From positions 1 through 48,987 of the forward strand of contig CAYPJU010000046.1 of the NCBI GenBank assembly GCA_964411125.1: DNA of 48,987 bases, in the 5' to 3' direction. The position numbers were made by a program, and so were the translations under genes. This stretch comes from JBFIHF01 sp964411125 (lineage in GTDB: Bacteria; Myxococcota_A; Bradymonadia; Bradymonadales; Bradymonadaceae). The stretch's first letter is position 1, and each line of letters starts with the position of its first letter. Under the pieces are notes generated by a model. It saw only the letters and a program-made list of their open reading frames with translations, had not been told where the DNA came from and ran no database searches. This document shows, piece by piece, positions 14,262-22,792 of the stretch.

Positions 14262-16496
14262 ATGCAGCGAATGATGAGAAATGGCTTGCTCCTGCTGGCA
14301 GCAATCTTCGTGGCGAGCTGCGGAAACTGCACGACCGACAGCGAGAACCAACCTCCGACCGTGGTGGTGAACGGCGCCCCCACGGGCAACTTCGTCGTCG
14401 GCGACACCGTCAACATCGGCATCGACGCGTCGGATCCGGAGGGGGGATCACTGTCTTTCGACTGGGATTTCAAGCCCAAGAACGTGCAGTGGACGGTCGA
14501 AGAGCGAGCGACGTTCCTGACCGGCGACTCGACGGCGACGTTTCAGTGGGATCCGTTGGCGAGTGACGCCACGAACGACGTGCCGATCCAGCTCATCTTC
14601 ATCGTGGAGGACGACGCGGGGAAGGTGACCGAGAAGGTCGTGACGGTGAACGTCGTGCCGGGCAACGGCGTCCCCATCTTTCGGTCGAATGCGAGCCAGC
14701 TCTACGATCCACGGACGGGCGAGCCCGTTCGGTTCGAGGTGCGTGTCTCCGACAACGACTCGTCGCAGGTTCAATTGACGATCGACGAAGCGTCGAAGCC
14801 AGGGGGCTCCAAGTTCAACCAGATGATGCCCTTTTCGGGCATCTTCGAATGGACTCCGACCGCCGACCAGCTCGAGCGCCGGGTTCACAACGTGACGTTC
14901 ATCGCGAACGACATGGTGAACCCACCGGTGCCATTCAAGGTGACGATCGTCATTCGGACGGCCTCTCAGGTGGTGATCGACAGGGACCAGACGACGAAGC
15001 AGTGCCCCGATGCAGCGATCATTCAACACACGGCGATCGGCCCACAGCGCAAGAACGTCGACCCGTACGTGATCGAGGCGACCCTGTCCGACCCCTCGTA
15101 CGACACGATGACGGTCTACTACACGTACTCCGTGGCGCAGTCGTACGGCGGGGTCTTCGATCCGGACGAGCCAGGGATGAACTCGGCGCCGATGACGAGT
15201 AACGGAGGCGGCACGTGGAGCGCCGAGATTCTGCCTCAGCTCTCGGACATCAATCTCGAGGACGGTGCGATCACGTACTACTATCAGATCTGCGCGGTGA
15301 ACTCGCAGACCGGCGACGAGGTGTGCTCGCCGAGCTCGGGCGACCAGCAGTTGTGGCACACCTTCATCGCTTACCTGCCCGACTTCACAGAGTGCCGCGA
15401 CGACTTCGTTAGCCGCGTCACTCCGAACGACACGTTCGAGACCGCGAACCGGACGACAGAGAGCTGGTCGGGCTACCGCGCCTGCAGCGGAGCGCCCGAC
15501 TTTCACAGCGTGACGCTGCGTCCGGGGGAATCGGCCCTCTTCGCGGCAGTCTACCCGCAGGATGCGAACATCACGTTCACTGCCTACGACGGCTCGCGGG
15601 CGCCGATCCCGATGAAATCTTCGACCTGCACGGGTATGTCGACCGTCGAGTTCTCGGTCCCCGACACCGGAACGATGACGACGTTCTACGTCGAGACGGT
15701 CGGCGACGAGGTCGCCTACGTCGTCAAGTCGAGCATCGCCGGAAATCCCTCGGAGTGCGCCGACGCTGGCTTCGAGCCCAACGAGACCGCGGCATCCGCG
15801 ACGCCACTGACGCCCGGTCAGACCGTCAACGCCGAGATCTGTAGCGAGAACGACATCGACGTCTACGCGATCGATCTGCAGGCGGGGCAGCAGATCACGG
15901 CGACGGCGATGTTCAGCAACGCCAGTGGAAACCTCGACATGACGCTGTACGCTCCATCGCAGGCTGCGGAGATCACGCGGAGCGGAACCGGTGTGAAATT
16001 CACGTTCACCCGCGACGACGTCGAGGTCCTCGAGTACACGGCCGAGGAGGCCGGGACGTACTATCTTCTGGTGTTCAACAACGAGCCGACCGCCAACCCC
16101 TACTCGCTCACTGCGACGATCTCGGACGCCCCGGCCTGCCAGGACACCGACTCCTACAGCGGCACGTCGGCGAACCACACCCGGCAGACCGCCGCGATCC
16201 TCTCCTCGGGCGAAGACGTTCAGGTCCCGGGGCTGCAGGTATGCCCCGGCAGCCCCGACTGGTACCGTCGGGTCGAGTTCGCCGGAGAATACGTCTTCGG
16301 CGTCATCGACGTGACGAGCGGAAACGTCGCCGACGTGCAGGTGCAGGTCTTCGACGAAGCGAACGACGTCGTGGGCGCCGGCGTCGTGGTCGGCAACACC
16401 GTCGAGTTCGACTTCACTCCGCAGGCGATGGGCACGCACTACATCAAAGTCGAGACCACCGCGCGCGTCGAGTACGACATGGGAATCCTCCGATGA
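14262..16496 (+). CDS. Large multidomain lipoprotein with PPC-like domains (first of tandem pair)
   Basis: A 744-aa predicted surface or periplasmic lipoprotein. The signal M-Q-R-M-M-R-N-G then hydrophobic core ends in lipobox V-A-S-C; ATGs at 14262, 14271 and 14274 are all possible. After a Cys/Asn-rich start come two PKD/cadherin-like beta-sandwiches (about 25-125 with D-A-S-D-P-E-G-G-S-L-S-F-D-W and F-Q-W-D-P-L-A-S-D, then about 130-230 ending in F-E-W-T-P). A middle beta domain containing Y-Y-Y-Q-I-C-A follows, then three or so PPC-like modules (E-P-N-E-T-A-A-S-A-T-P, D-I-D-V-Y-A-I-D-L, N-L-D-M-T-L-Y). No catalytic motif is seen; adhesion or matrix binding is a guess. The stop overlaps the next gene's start (ATGA). 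Confidence 0.85.
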   Translation: MQRMMRNGLLLLAAIFVASCGNCTTDSENQPPTVVVNGAPTGNFVVGDTVNIGIDASDPEGGSLSFDWDFKPKNVQWTVEERATFLTGDSTATFQWDPLASDATNDVPIQLIFIVEDDAGKVTEKVVTVNVVPGNGVPIFRSNASQLYDPRTGEPVRFEVRVSDNDSSQVQLTIDEASKPGGSKFNQMMPFSGIFEWTPTADQLERRVHNVTFIANDMVNPPVPFKVTIVIRTASQVVIDRDQTTKQCPDAAIIQHTAIGPQRKNVDPYVIEATLSDPSYDTMTVYYTYSVAQSYGGVFDPDEPGMNSAPMTSNGGGTWSAEILPQLSDINLEDGAITYYYQICAVNSQTGDEVCSPSSGDQQLWHTFIAYLPDFTECRDDFVSRVTPNDTFETANRTTESWSGYRACSGAPDFHSVTLRPGESALFAAVYPQDANITFTAYDGSRAPIPMKSSTCTGMSTVEFSVPDTGTMTTFYVETVGDEVAYVVKSSIAGNPSECADAGFEPNETAASATPLTPGQTVNAEICSENDIDVYAIDLQAGQQITATAMFSNASGNLDMTLYAPSQAAEITRSGTGVKFTFTRDDVEVLEYTAEEAGTYYLLVFNNEPTANPYSLTATISDAPACQDTDSYSGTSANHTRQTAAILSSGEDVQVPGLQVCPGSPDWYRRVEFAGEYVFGVIDVTSGNVADVQVQVFDEANDVVGAGVVVGNTVEFDFTPQAMGTHYIKVETTARVEYDMGILR

Positions 16497-18682
16497 GAAG
16501 CCACCACGCTCTCCTCTGCATCCTCCTGTTGGCCGGGTGCCCCGGGACCGACGGAACGCTGACCAACAGTCCGCCGAGCCTCGCGCTCGATGTGGGAACC
16601 ACGATCGACTACGTCGTCGGAGAGGGGGTCATCCGGATCACGGCCACAGGCACCGATCCCGACGGCGACGCTCTGGAGATCGGGGTCGCCGAGATGCCCC
16701 CACGCGCCGACCTGCAGGACTACGACGGTTTCTCGGTCTTCTCCTGGGATCCGCTGGCGAGTGACGTCACTCTCCCCGCCGAACCGAAAAAACTGATCTT
16801 CTTCGCCGAGGACTCCTCCGGCGAGCGGACGGAGAAGACGGTCAACGTCAACATTCGAGCCGGTAACGGCATCCCGGTCTTCACGTCGAGCCCTTCGTAC
16901 AATCACACCGTCGGTACGGCCGGACCGATTCAGTTCAACGTCACCGTGCGTGACGACGATTCGCAGCGCGTGGCGCTCACGATGCTCAACGATCGCTCGC
17001 CGATCGGGGCGGAGTTCCGGATCAACGGCGACAAATCGGGACAGTTCCGCTGGGAGCCGACCGAGCAGCAGCTCGAGCAGCGCGTCCATACGGCCATCTT
17101 TCTGGCCAACGACGGGGTGAACGCCCCCGTGGAGCAGCGTGTCTCGATCCTCCTCACCAAACAGGGGCAGGAGGAGTCCCGTCCTCCGAAGGCGACGGAC
17201 GAAGGGGGCGCGCCGTCGATGTGCTCGTTCGAGGACGCCGTACGCCATACCCCCCTGGGTGCCCAGCGCGGACCCGACGATTACCGCGTCGAGGCCTACC
17301 TGACCGCCGAATCTTCGGCGATCTACGACCGGCTCGTGCTCAAGTACAGCGATCAGGATGTCTGGAACGATACCAACATCCAGCTCGAAGGGGTGGAGAT
17401 GACCGACCAGGCCGGGGTCTGGGTCGCGACGATCCCCAACCCCGTTCTCCCGGCGGGGCAATCGCGCGAGTTCCACTACCAGATCTGCGCGATCGACGAC
17501 GACTCGTCCGAGGAGGACGCGATCCTGTGCGGTCCGACCAACCTCTTCAACTCGTTCATCGCCTATCCCCCCGGCGCAAGCGGCGACTGTGTCGACGACA
17601 CGTTCGCCAGCATGACCTTCGATTCCGCCTTCGACCTCGCGATGGCCGACGGTCTGTGGGCTCATCGGCGCGGCTGCGGCGAAGGCGCTCCCGACTACTA
17701 CCGAATGGACGTCCAGCCGAACCAGTTCGCCGACGTCTTCTTTACCTACCCCTTCGGCAAACAGGTCGACGTCGAGATGTACGACGAAAACCGCAACCTC
17801 TTGCCGCTCGACCCCTCGATGTGTTCGGGCTTCGTCTACGCTGCTATCAACAACATGGAGACCGAGCCCCTGACCACGTATTTCCGCGTGATCGCCAACG
17901 ACGTCCCCTATCAGGTCGGGCCCTGGTACGACGAGGTAGTGACGAACTGCTCCGATAGCGCCAACGAACCGAACGATACGACCGCCGAGGCGACCGACCT
18001 TCCGACGCAGATGGAGGTCAGCGGGCAGATCTGTACCGGCACCGACATCGACGTCTACAAAGTGTTCGTCGGGGAGGGGGAGCAGCTCAATCTGAACCTG
18101 CAGTTCACCCACGACGCCGGAGACCTGGACCTAGCGGTCTACGAACCTTCCGACATCGGCAACCTCGCCGGCGGCGGGGAACCGACCGACGAGGCCGACT
18201 CGGCCAACGACAACGAAGAGCTCGTCTTCACGGCGAGAGAGAACGGCGACCACTACGTCGTCGTGTTCGGGTACGAGAACGCGAAGAACGTCTACGGCCT
18301 CACCGCCACGATCGAGACGCCGATGATGGGTGGGCCCTGCACCGACGACGACAGCTTCGAGCCGAACGAGACCGAAGCCACCGCGAAGAGCGTCTCGTTC
18401 CAGAAGCACGAAGGGCTGAAGAGCTGTGCGATGGGGATGGACTGGTACTCGCTCCTCGCCTTCGAGGGCGAGATGATCACGGTCAAGGTGGACGTGACGT
18501 CCGGCGACGCGTCGAGCGTCGGTCTGACGGTGTGGAACGAGGGGGTGCCGTTCGCTCTCGGCAACCAGAACGGCAACACCGTGACGGCGACGTTCCTCAG
18601 CACGATGAGCGGCGGCTACAACTTCTCGATCTCGTCGACCGCCGACGTGACCTACGATCTCACCCTGAATTTCTCGATCTGA
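16493..18682 (+). CDS. Large multidomain lipoprotein with PPC-like domains (second of tandem pair)
   Basis: A 729-aa paralogue of the preceding lipoprotein with the same domain order. The ATG at 16493 overlaps the upstream TGA and opens a lipoprotein signal M-R-S-H-H-A-L-L with lipobox L-L-A-G-C. Shared landmarks include D-P-D-G-D-A-L-E (D-P-E-G-G-S-L-S in the first protein), F-S-W-D-P-L-A-S-D, F-R-W-E-P-T, Y-Q-I-C-A-I, and PPC-like modules with E-P-N-D-T-T-A-E-A-T, D-I-D-V-Y-K and D-L-D-L-A-V-Y. Paired cysteines recur between modules and could form disulfides. The two proteins may form a heteromeric surface structure, which is inferred from coupling and paralogy. The 3' end lies 7 bp from the convergent rlmI gene. 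Confidence 0.85.
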   Translation: MRSHHALLCILLLAGCPGTDGTLTNSPPSLALDVGTTIDYVVGEGVIRITATGTDPDGDALEIGVAEMPPRADLQDYDGFSVFSWDPLASDVTLPAEPKKLIFFAEDSSGERTEKTVNVNIRAGNGIPVFTSSPSYNHTVGTAGPIQFNVTVRDDDSQRVALTMLNDRSPIGAEFRINGDKSGQFRWEPTEQQLEQRVHTAIFLANDGVNAPVEQRVSILLTKQGQEESRPPKATDEGGAPSMCSFEDAVRHTPLGAQRGPDDYRVEAYLTAESSAIYDRLVLKYSDQDVWNDTNIQLEGVEMTDQAGVWVATIPNPVLPAGQSREFHYQICAIDDDSSEEDAILCGPTNLFNSFIAYPPGASGDCVDDTFASMTFDSAFDLAMADGLWAHRRGCGEGAPDYYRMDVQPNQFADVFFTYPFGKQVDVEMYDENRNLLPLDPSMCSGFVYAAINNMETEPLTTYFRVIANDVPYQVGPWYDEVVTNCSDSANEPNDTTAEATDLPTQMEVSGQICTGTDIDVYKVFVGEGEQLNLNLQFTHDAGDLDLAVYEPSDIGNLAGGGEPTDEADSANDNEELVFTARENGDHYVVVFGYENAKNVYGLTATIETPMMGGPCTDDDSFEPNETEATAKSVSFQKHEGLKSCAMGMDWYSLLAFEGEMITVKVDVTSGDASSVGLTVWNEGVPFALGNQNGNTVTATFLSTMSGGYNFSISSTADVTYDLTLNFSI

Positions 18683-18689
18683 CCGCGCC

Positions 18690-19862
18690 TCAGGTCGGCG
18701 CGATCGTCCCCAGACAGAACTGTAGATAGTCGGCTTCGGGGAACCCGATCGGCCAACAGTGGTCGTCGGCGGCGCCGTGAATGCCGGTCACTACGTAGCT
18801 GACGCCCGCGTGCTGCGACGCGTTTGCGACGACCTGTTCGAAACGTGCGCGGTCGAGCTGGCTCGAACACGACGCGAGCGCTACTACGGCCCCGTCGTGG
18901 GCGACCTGGAGCGTCCGGGCGAAGAGCCGTTCGTAGGCGGCGGTAGCGCGCGGCAGGTCGGCGGCGCGATGGGCGAAGCTAGGGGGATCGCAGACGATGA
19001 CGTCGAAAGGGGCGGTTCCCGGCTGGAATCGGTCGAGAAAGTCGAAGACGTCCGCCTTCTCGAACCCGTGGGCCGCCGGCGGAAGCATGTTCAGCTCGAA
19101 GTTTCGGCGGGCGTCGTCGAGCGCGGGCTGGGCGAGGTCGACGGTGACGGTGCGCGCAGCCCCCACGGCGGCCGCGGCGACGGAAAAGCCCCCACTGTAT
19201 CCGAAGAGGTTGAGGAGGCGCCGACCGACCGCCAACTTCGCGACCCGCGCGCGGTTGTCCCGCTGGTCCAGGAAGAACCCCGTCTTCTGCCCCTCGATCG
19301 GGCGACACAGAAACGAAAGACCGTTCTCGAGGAAAACGACCTCGTCGGGCCCCTCTTCGCCGAACCATGCCGCCGCGGGGTTGTCGCCCCGGTAGCGGTC
19401 GGACCGCCGAATCGCGACGTGCTCGACGGAGAGCAGGCGTTCGAGGATCTCGACGAGGGGCTCGAGCCAGATCTCGGCGGCGAGGCCGTCGATCCGTACG
19501 ACCGCCACGTTTGCGTAGAGGTCGACGGTGACGCCCGGGGTACGGTCCCCCTCCCCGTTCGTGAGGCGAAATCCGTTGGTCTCGTGGTTCGGGTATCGGC
19601 GGCGTTTCAAAGCCTCGCGAATCCGCTGCTCCAGAAGGTTCGCGTCGACGGCGATGCGTTGCAGCGTCCAGAGGCGAACACGGATCGGAGAGTCGGGCTC
19701 GATGAGTCCTCGGCCGAGGAACTCGCCACCGGTGTCGACGACGTCGACCACGTCGCCGGGCTCGTGCCGACCATGGCGGACGGCGTCGTAGAAGATCCAG
19801 GGGTTACCGGCGCGAAGCGATGCTTCGATCGGCTGGGTGAGCTGAACGGTGGGGTACCCCAT
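18690..19862 (-). CDS. rlmI: Class I rRNA large-subunit methyltransferase, RlmI-like
   Basis: A 390-aa SAM-dependent methyltransferase; E. coli RlmI makes m5C1962 in 23S rRNA. The N-terminal PUA-like domain (about 1-75) is followed by the linker strand domain and a Rossmann methyltransferase. Diagnostic stretches are G-Q-K-T-G-F-F-L-D-Q-R-D-N-R, L-N-L-F-G-Y-S-G-G-F-S-V (SAM-binding), V-T-V-D-L-A, C-D-P-P-S-F, and A-S-C-S-S. The catalytic Cys fits the last of these, as in related m5C enzymes. It begins 4 bp after the dnaA stop and probably shares its transcript. A substrate other than C1962 cannot be excluded, since the family (COG1092) contains several close groups. Confidence 0.88.
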   Translation of the reverse strand: MGYPTVQLTQPIEASLRAGNPWIFYDAVRHGRHEPGDVVDVVDTGGEFLGRGLIEPDSPIRVRLWTLQRIAVDANLLEQRIREALKRRRYPNHETNGFRLTNGEGDRTPGVTVDLYANVAVVRIDGLAAEIWLEPLVEILERLLSVEHVAIRRSDRYRGDNPAAAWFGEEGPDEVVFLENGLSFLCRPIEGQKTGFFLDQRDNRARVAKLAVGRRLLNLFGYSGGFSVAAAAVGAARTVTVDLAQPALDDARRNFELNMLPPAAHGFEKADVFDFLDRFQPGTAPFDVIVCDPPSFAHRAADLPRATAAYERLFARTLQVAHDGAVVALASCSSQLDRARFEQVVANASQHAGVSYVVTGIHGAADDHCWPIGFPEADYLQFCLGTIAPT

Positions 19863-19866
19863 GCGA

Positions 19867-21261
19867 TCAGCGCATCAGGATCGATTCGATCTCACCCACG
19901 GCGACGGCGAGCGGATCGTTCGACCCTTCGAGCTTCTCGAGCTTGCGGCATGCGGCGAGGACGGTCGTATGGTCCTTGTCGAACGCGCGCCCGAGCTCGG
20001 GGTACGACTGATCGGTGTGCTTTCGCGAGAGGTACATCGCGACCTGACGGGGCCGGCTGATCGAGTGCGCGCGGCTCGAACCTTTGAGGTCGGCGACCTT
20101 CAGGCCGTAGTGGTTTGCCACGAGCTTCATGATTCGTTCGGGGGTGATGCGGCGTCCCGCCTCGAGGTTCATCCGCTTGAGCATGTCGCGGACGAAATCG
20201 AGCGTCATCGGTGAGCCGAGGAGGCGTGCCTGCGCGCCGAGCCGGGTGAGTGTCCCCTCCAGCTCGCGTACGTTGGAGCGGACACAGCTCGCGATCAGGA
20301 TGGCGACTTCCTTGGCGAGGCCGATCCCGTCCGCCTCGGCCTTCTTCTCGAGGATCGCGATCCGCGTCTCCATCTCGGGGGGCTGAATGTCGGCGGTGAG
20401 GCCCCAGGCGAACCGGCTCGCGAGGCGCTCTTCGATCCCCGGGAGGTCGCGCGGCGGCTTGTCTGACGACATCACGATCTGTTTGCCGCTGTGGTAGAGG
20501 GCGTTGAACGTGTGGAAGAACTCTTCCTGCGTCGAATCCTTGCCGCCGATGAACTGGATGTCGTCGACGAGCAGCAGGTCGCACTCGTGCCGGAAGCTCG
20601 ACCGGAACGAATTCATGTCCTTGTTTCGCAACGAAGAGATCAGTCGGTTCATGAACTCTTCGGAGGACAGATAGACGACGCGAGTGTCCGGATCGCGCTT
20701 GAGTGCCTCGTGACCGATCGCCTGCAGAAGATGTGTCTTGCCGAGGCCGACACCCCCGAACACGAAGAGCGGGTTGTAGGTCCGCGAGGGGTTCGAGGCG
20801 ACCGCAGCGCAGGCCGCGTGGACGAATTGGTTGGAGGAACCGACGACGAACTCGTCGAACGAATAGCGAGGGTTGAGCCCGGCGCGCTCGAGGCGCTCCT
20901 TCATCGACATCACGGGCGCGGTGATGCGACCGGTGTCTCGCGGTTCCAGGCGCGCCTGACGCGCGGCCATCGGGCGAGTGTCGAGAGATACCTGACGAGG
21001 TTCGTCGACGACCGTGTCCCAGGCGCCAGCGACTTCGATCACGACCTCCCAACGCGAGCCAGCGACCGCCTCCACCGAGTCCTGGATGACGTCGAGATAG
21101 TTCGACTCGATCCAGGCCTTGAAGAAGTCGTCGGACACTTCCAGGCAGGCTCTGTCGTCCTCGATGTGATGCAGGCTCAGTTTGCTGAACCACGCATCGT
21201 AGTTGTGCGAACTAACCTTGCCCGCAAGGTCGTCGAGGACTGCGTTCCAAAATTCTGTCAT
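19867..21261 (-). CDS. dnaA: Chromosomal replication initiator protein DnaA
   Basis: DnaA binds DnaA boxes and melts the origin. The ATG at 21261 was chosen because M-T-E-F-W-N-A-V-L starts domain I exactly; upstream codons are not protein-like. The AAA+ core has Walker A G-G-V-G-L-G-K-T (169-176), Walker B L-L-L-V-D-D-I-Q-F (229-237), sensor-type S-S-D-K-P-P and the R-L-A-S-R-F-A-W-G-L arginine-finger segment. Domain IV (about 396-464) holds R-P-R-Q-V-A-M-Y-L-S-R and the signature D-H-T-T-V-L-A-A, in which the usual final His-Ala is Ala-Ala. Length (464 aa) is normal. Downstream is rlmI. No dnaN, gyrB or recF is adjacent on either side, and no clear DnaA boxes are visible upstream. Confidence 0.97.
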   Translation of the reverse strand: MTEFWNAVLDDLAGKVSSHNYDAWFSKLSLHHIEDDRACLEVSDDFFKAWIESNYLDVIQDSVEAVAGSRWEVVIEVAGAWDTVVDEPRQVSLDTRPMAARQARLEPRDTGRITAPVMSMKERLERAGLNPRYSFDEFVVGSSNQFVHAACAAVASNPSRTYNPLFVFGGVGLGKTHLLQAIGHEALKRDPDTRVVYLSSEEFMNRLISSLRNKDMNSFRSSFRHECDLLLVDDIQFIGGKDSTQEEFFHTFNALYHSGKQIVMSSDKPPRDLPGIEERLASRFAWGLTADIQPPEMETRIAILEKKAEADGIGLAKEVAILIASCVRSNVRELEGTLTRLGAQARLLGSPMTLDFVRDMLKRMNLEAGRRITPERIMKLVANHYGLKVADLKGSSRAHSISRPRQVAMYLSRKHTDQSYPELGRAFDKDHTTVLAACRKLEKLEGSNDPLAVAVGEIESILMR

Positions 21262-21631
21262 TTGTACGTTTCGAGGCCAGTCGAAAACTTCACACGAACG
21301 GACAGTGTTAGGCAATCGCCCCGGAACGATCAACCGACATTCGAAGTCGCTGCGGACCGCGGATCATGCGCCCCTCAGGGCCAATGGGTCAGCTCCCTCC
21401 GAAGGCCTTGAAATCACTTGGCGAGCCACCTCGTCAAGTATGTTTCGCGACTTTCGCTCCCGAGATCGTATCGGATCAGAACATGGGGGCTGCGCGATTG
21501 TGCGTAGATGGCAAAAACCCACGATGGTCCAGATTCCATGCGGGTTCGCGCTGCAAACGGGTCTTCGAATTGCCCATTGGGAGACGCGATCACATCGACG
21601 TCCCCCCGCTCGGCTCGCGCGTTCACGCGAG
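21262..21631. other. 370-bp intergenic region upstream of dnaA
   Basis: I looked here for an origin. No TTATNCACA-type DnaA box in either orientation, no AT-rich unwinding element and no iteron array could be seen by eye. A 73-codon ORF at 21414-21635 on the minus strand has weak codon bias and is probably not real. Apart from a weak promoter near dnaA, I see nothing definite. Confidence 0.5.
21305..21333 (-). promoter_or_regulatory. Weak candidate promoter upstream of dnaA
   Basis: On the minus strand TTGATC (21333-21328), a 17-nt spacer and TAACAC (21310-21305) lie about 45-70 nt before the dnaA ATG. The -35 is fair and the -10 poor. No Shine-Dalgarno is evident before the ATG. Confidence 0.25.
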
Positions 21632-22792
21632 TCACTGCTCGCCGAAGAGCTCGGCTCGGGCCCGGTGCAGGCCCCGCAGGGAGTGAATGTCCGTGTCGAA
21701 GTACGGGATCCGGTTGATCGGAGTTCCCTCCCTCACGCTCCGCCGCAGCTTCTGCACACTGTCGTTGTCGACATCTTCGAGAACCTGGAACTGCCGGGCG
21801 TTGTGCAGGAGTCGTTCGGCGAGGTCGCGGCGTCGTTCATCGGGAAGGTCGAGGCCTTCGTCGCGCAGATGGTTCGAGTAGGCGATCGCCGGTCGATCGA
21901 GCTCCGAACCATCGAAACCGAACCGGTACATCCGATTGACGACGAAACCTCCCACCGCGACGTGTTCGGTCCCCAACCGTCGATAGAAGAAGAGGGCTTC
22001 GTCGATCGTGAGAGGATCTGGCGCGGTCACCACCACGAAAGTGGTGGCGTCGCTCGTGAGGGTGGCACGCACCTTCTGCCCCCTCTCCCGCAGCCCCTCG
22101 AAGAGCACGGAGAAGTTGCGAAGGAAGACCGAGAATTCGTCGAGGAGTTGGGTCCCGGTGAACTTCGACAACGTCTTCATGACGTATCCGGTCCCCATGG
22201 AGAAGATCCCGAGCCCCTTGCGTCCGGCGAGTGCGCTCGGTTTGTAGAGCCACTGCAGAGCCTTGTTGTCGACCGCGTCCACGAGGCGATTGGGCGCATC
22301 GAGAAAGTCGAGCGCGTGGGTGGTCGGCGGCGTGTCGAGGACGATGAGGTCGAAATCTCCCTCCTCGTGGAGCTCGTAGAGCCGTTCGGCCGCTGCGTAC
22401 TCCTGGGTGCCCGCCAAGCTCGTCGAGAAGTATTTGTAGATGCGGTTGGCGAGGATTTCGTCGCGCGCTTCGGGCGGCGCGTAGCGGCGGACCACGTGGT
22501 CGAACGACTCCTTCATGTCGAGCATCATCGCCCAGAGTTCGCCCTTCGGCTCGAGGCCGACCTCATGGAAGCGTTCTAGCGGAATCTGCGCCAACTCGCT
22601 TCCGATGGCGTCGATCCCGAGCGAGTTCGCGAGGCGCCGCGCCGGGTCGATCGTGAGGACCAACACCTTGCGTCCTTCGAGCGCAGCGTGCAGCGCGATG
22701 ACGGCGGACGTCGTCGTCTTTCCGACGCCGCCGGAGCCGACGCAGACGACGATGCGGCGCGACGAGATCAGGTCGGCGAATGCGTTGCTCAT
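21632..22792 (-). CDS. ArsA/GET3-family ATPase, subunit lacking the signature lysine
   Basis: A 386-aa soluble ATPase of the deviant-Walker (SIMIBI) ArsA-like group. The P-loop reads V-G-S-G-G-V-G-K-T-T (about 18-27); the position normally held by the signature Lys in K-G-G-x-G-K-T is Ser here. Further motifs are V-L-T-I-D-P-A-R-R-L-A, L-I-V-L-D-T-P-P-T-T-H-A-L (switch II) and V-V-T-A-P-D-P-L. No Cys cluster for arsenite and no membrane partner (ArsB) are present, so arsenical export is unlikely. The ATG overlaps the stop of the next ATPase gene (ATGA). Mycobacteria have a comparable pair (Rv3679/Rv3680); function there has been linked to envelope or metabolic stress, not arsenic. Confidence 0.85.
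   Translation of the reverse strand: MSNAFADLISSRRIVVCVGSGGVGKTTTSAVIALHAALEGRKVLVLTIDPARRLANSLGIDAIGSELAQIPLERFHEVGLEPKGELWAMMLDMKESFDHVVRRYAPPEARDEILANRIYKYFSTSLAGTQEYAAAERLYELHEEGDFDLIVLDTPPTTHALDFLDAPNRLVDAVDNKALQWLYKPSALAGRKGLGIFSMGTGYVMKTLSKFTGTQLLDEFSVFLRNFSVLFEGLRERGQKVRATLTSDATTFVVVTAPDPLTIDEALFFYRRLGTEHVAVGGFVVNRMYRFGFDGSELDRPAIAYSNHLRDEGLDLPDERRRDLAERLLHNARQFQVLEDVDNDSVQKLRRSVREGTPINRIPYFDTDIHSLRGLHRARAELFGEQ

Noticed and set aside
21262..21631. Chromosomal origin next to dnaA
   Set aside because: No DnaA boxes or AT-rich unwinding region could be seen.
21414..21635. A 73-codon minus-strand ORF whose ATG overlaps the stop of the ArsA-like gene
   Set aside because: The ATGA overlap is attractive, but third-position GC is much lower than in neighbours, no fold or family is apparent and no ribosome site is seen.
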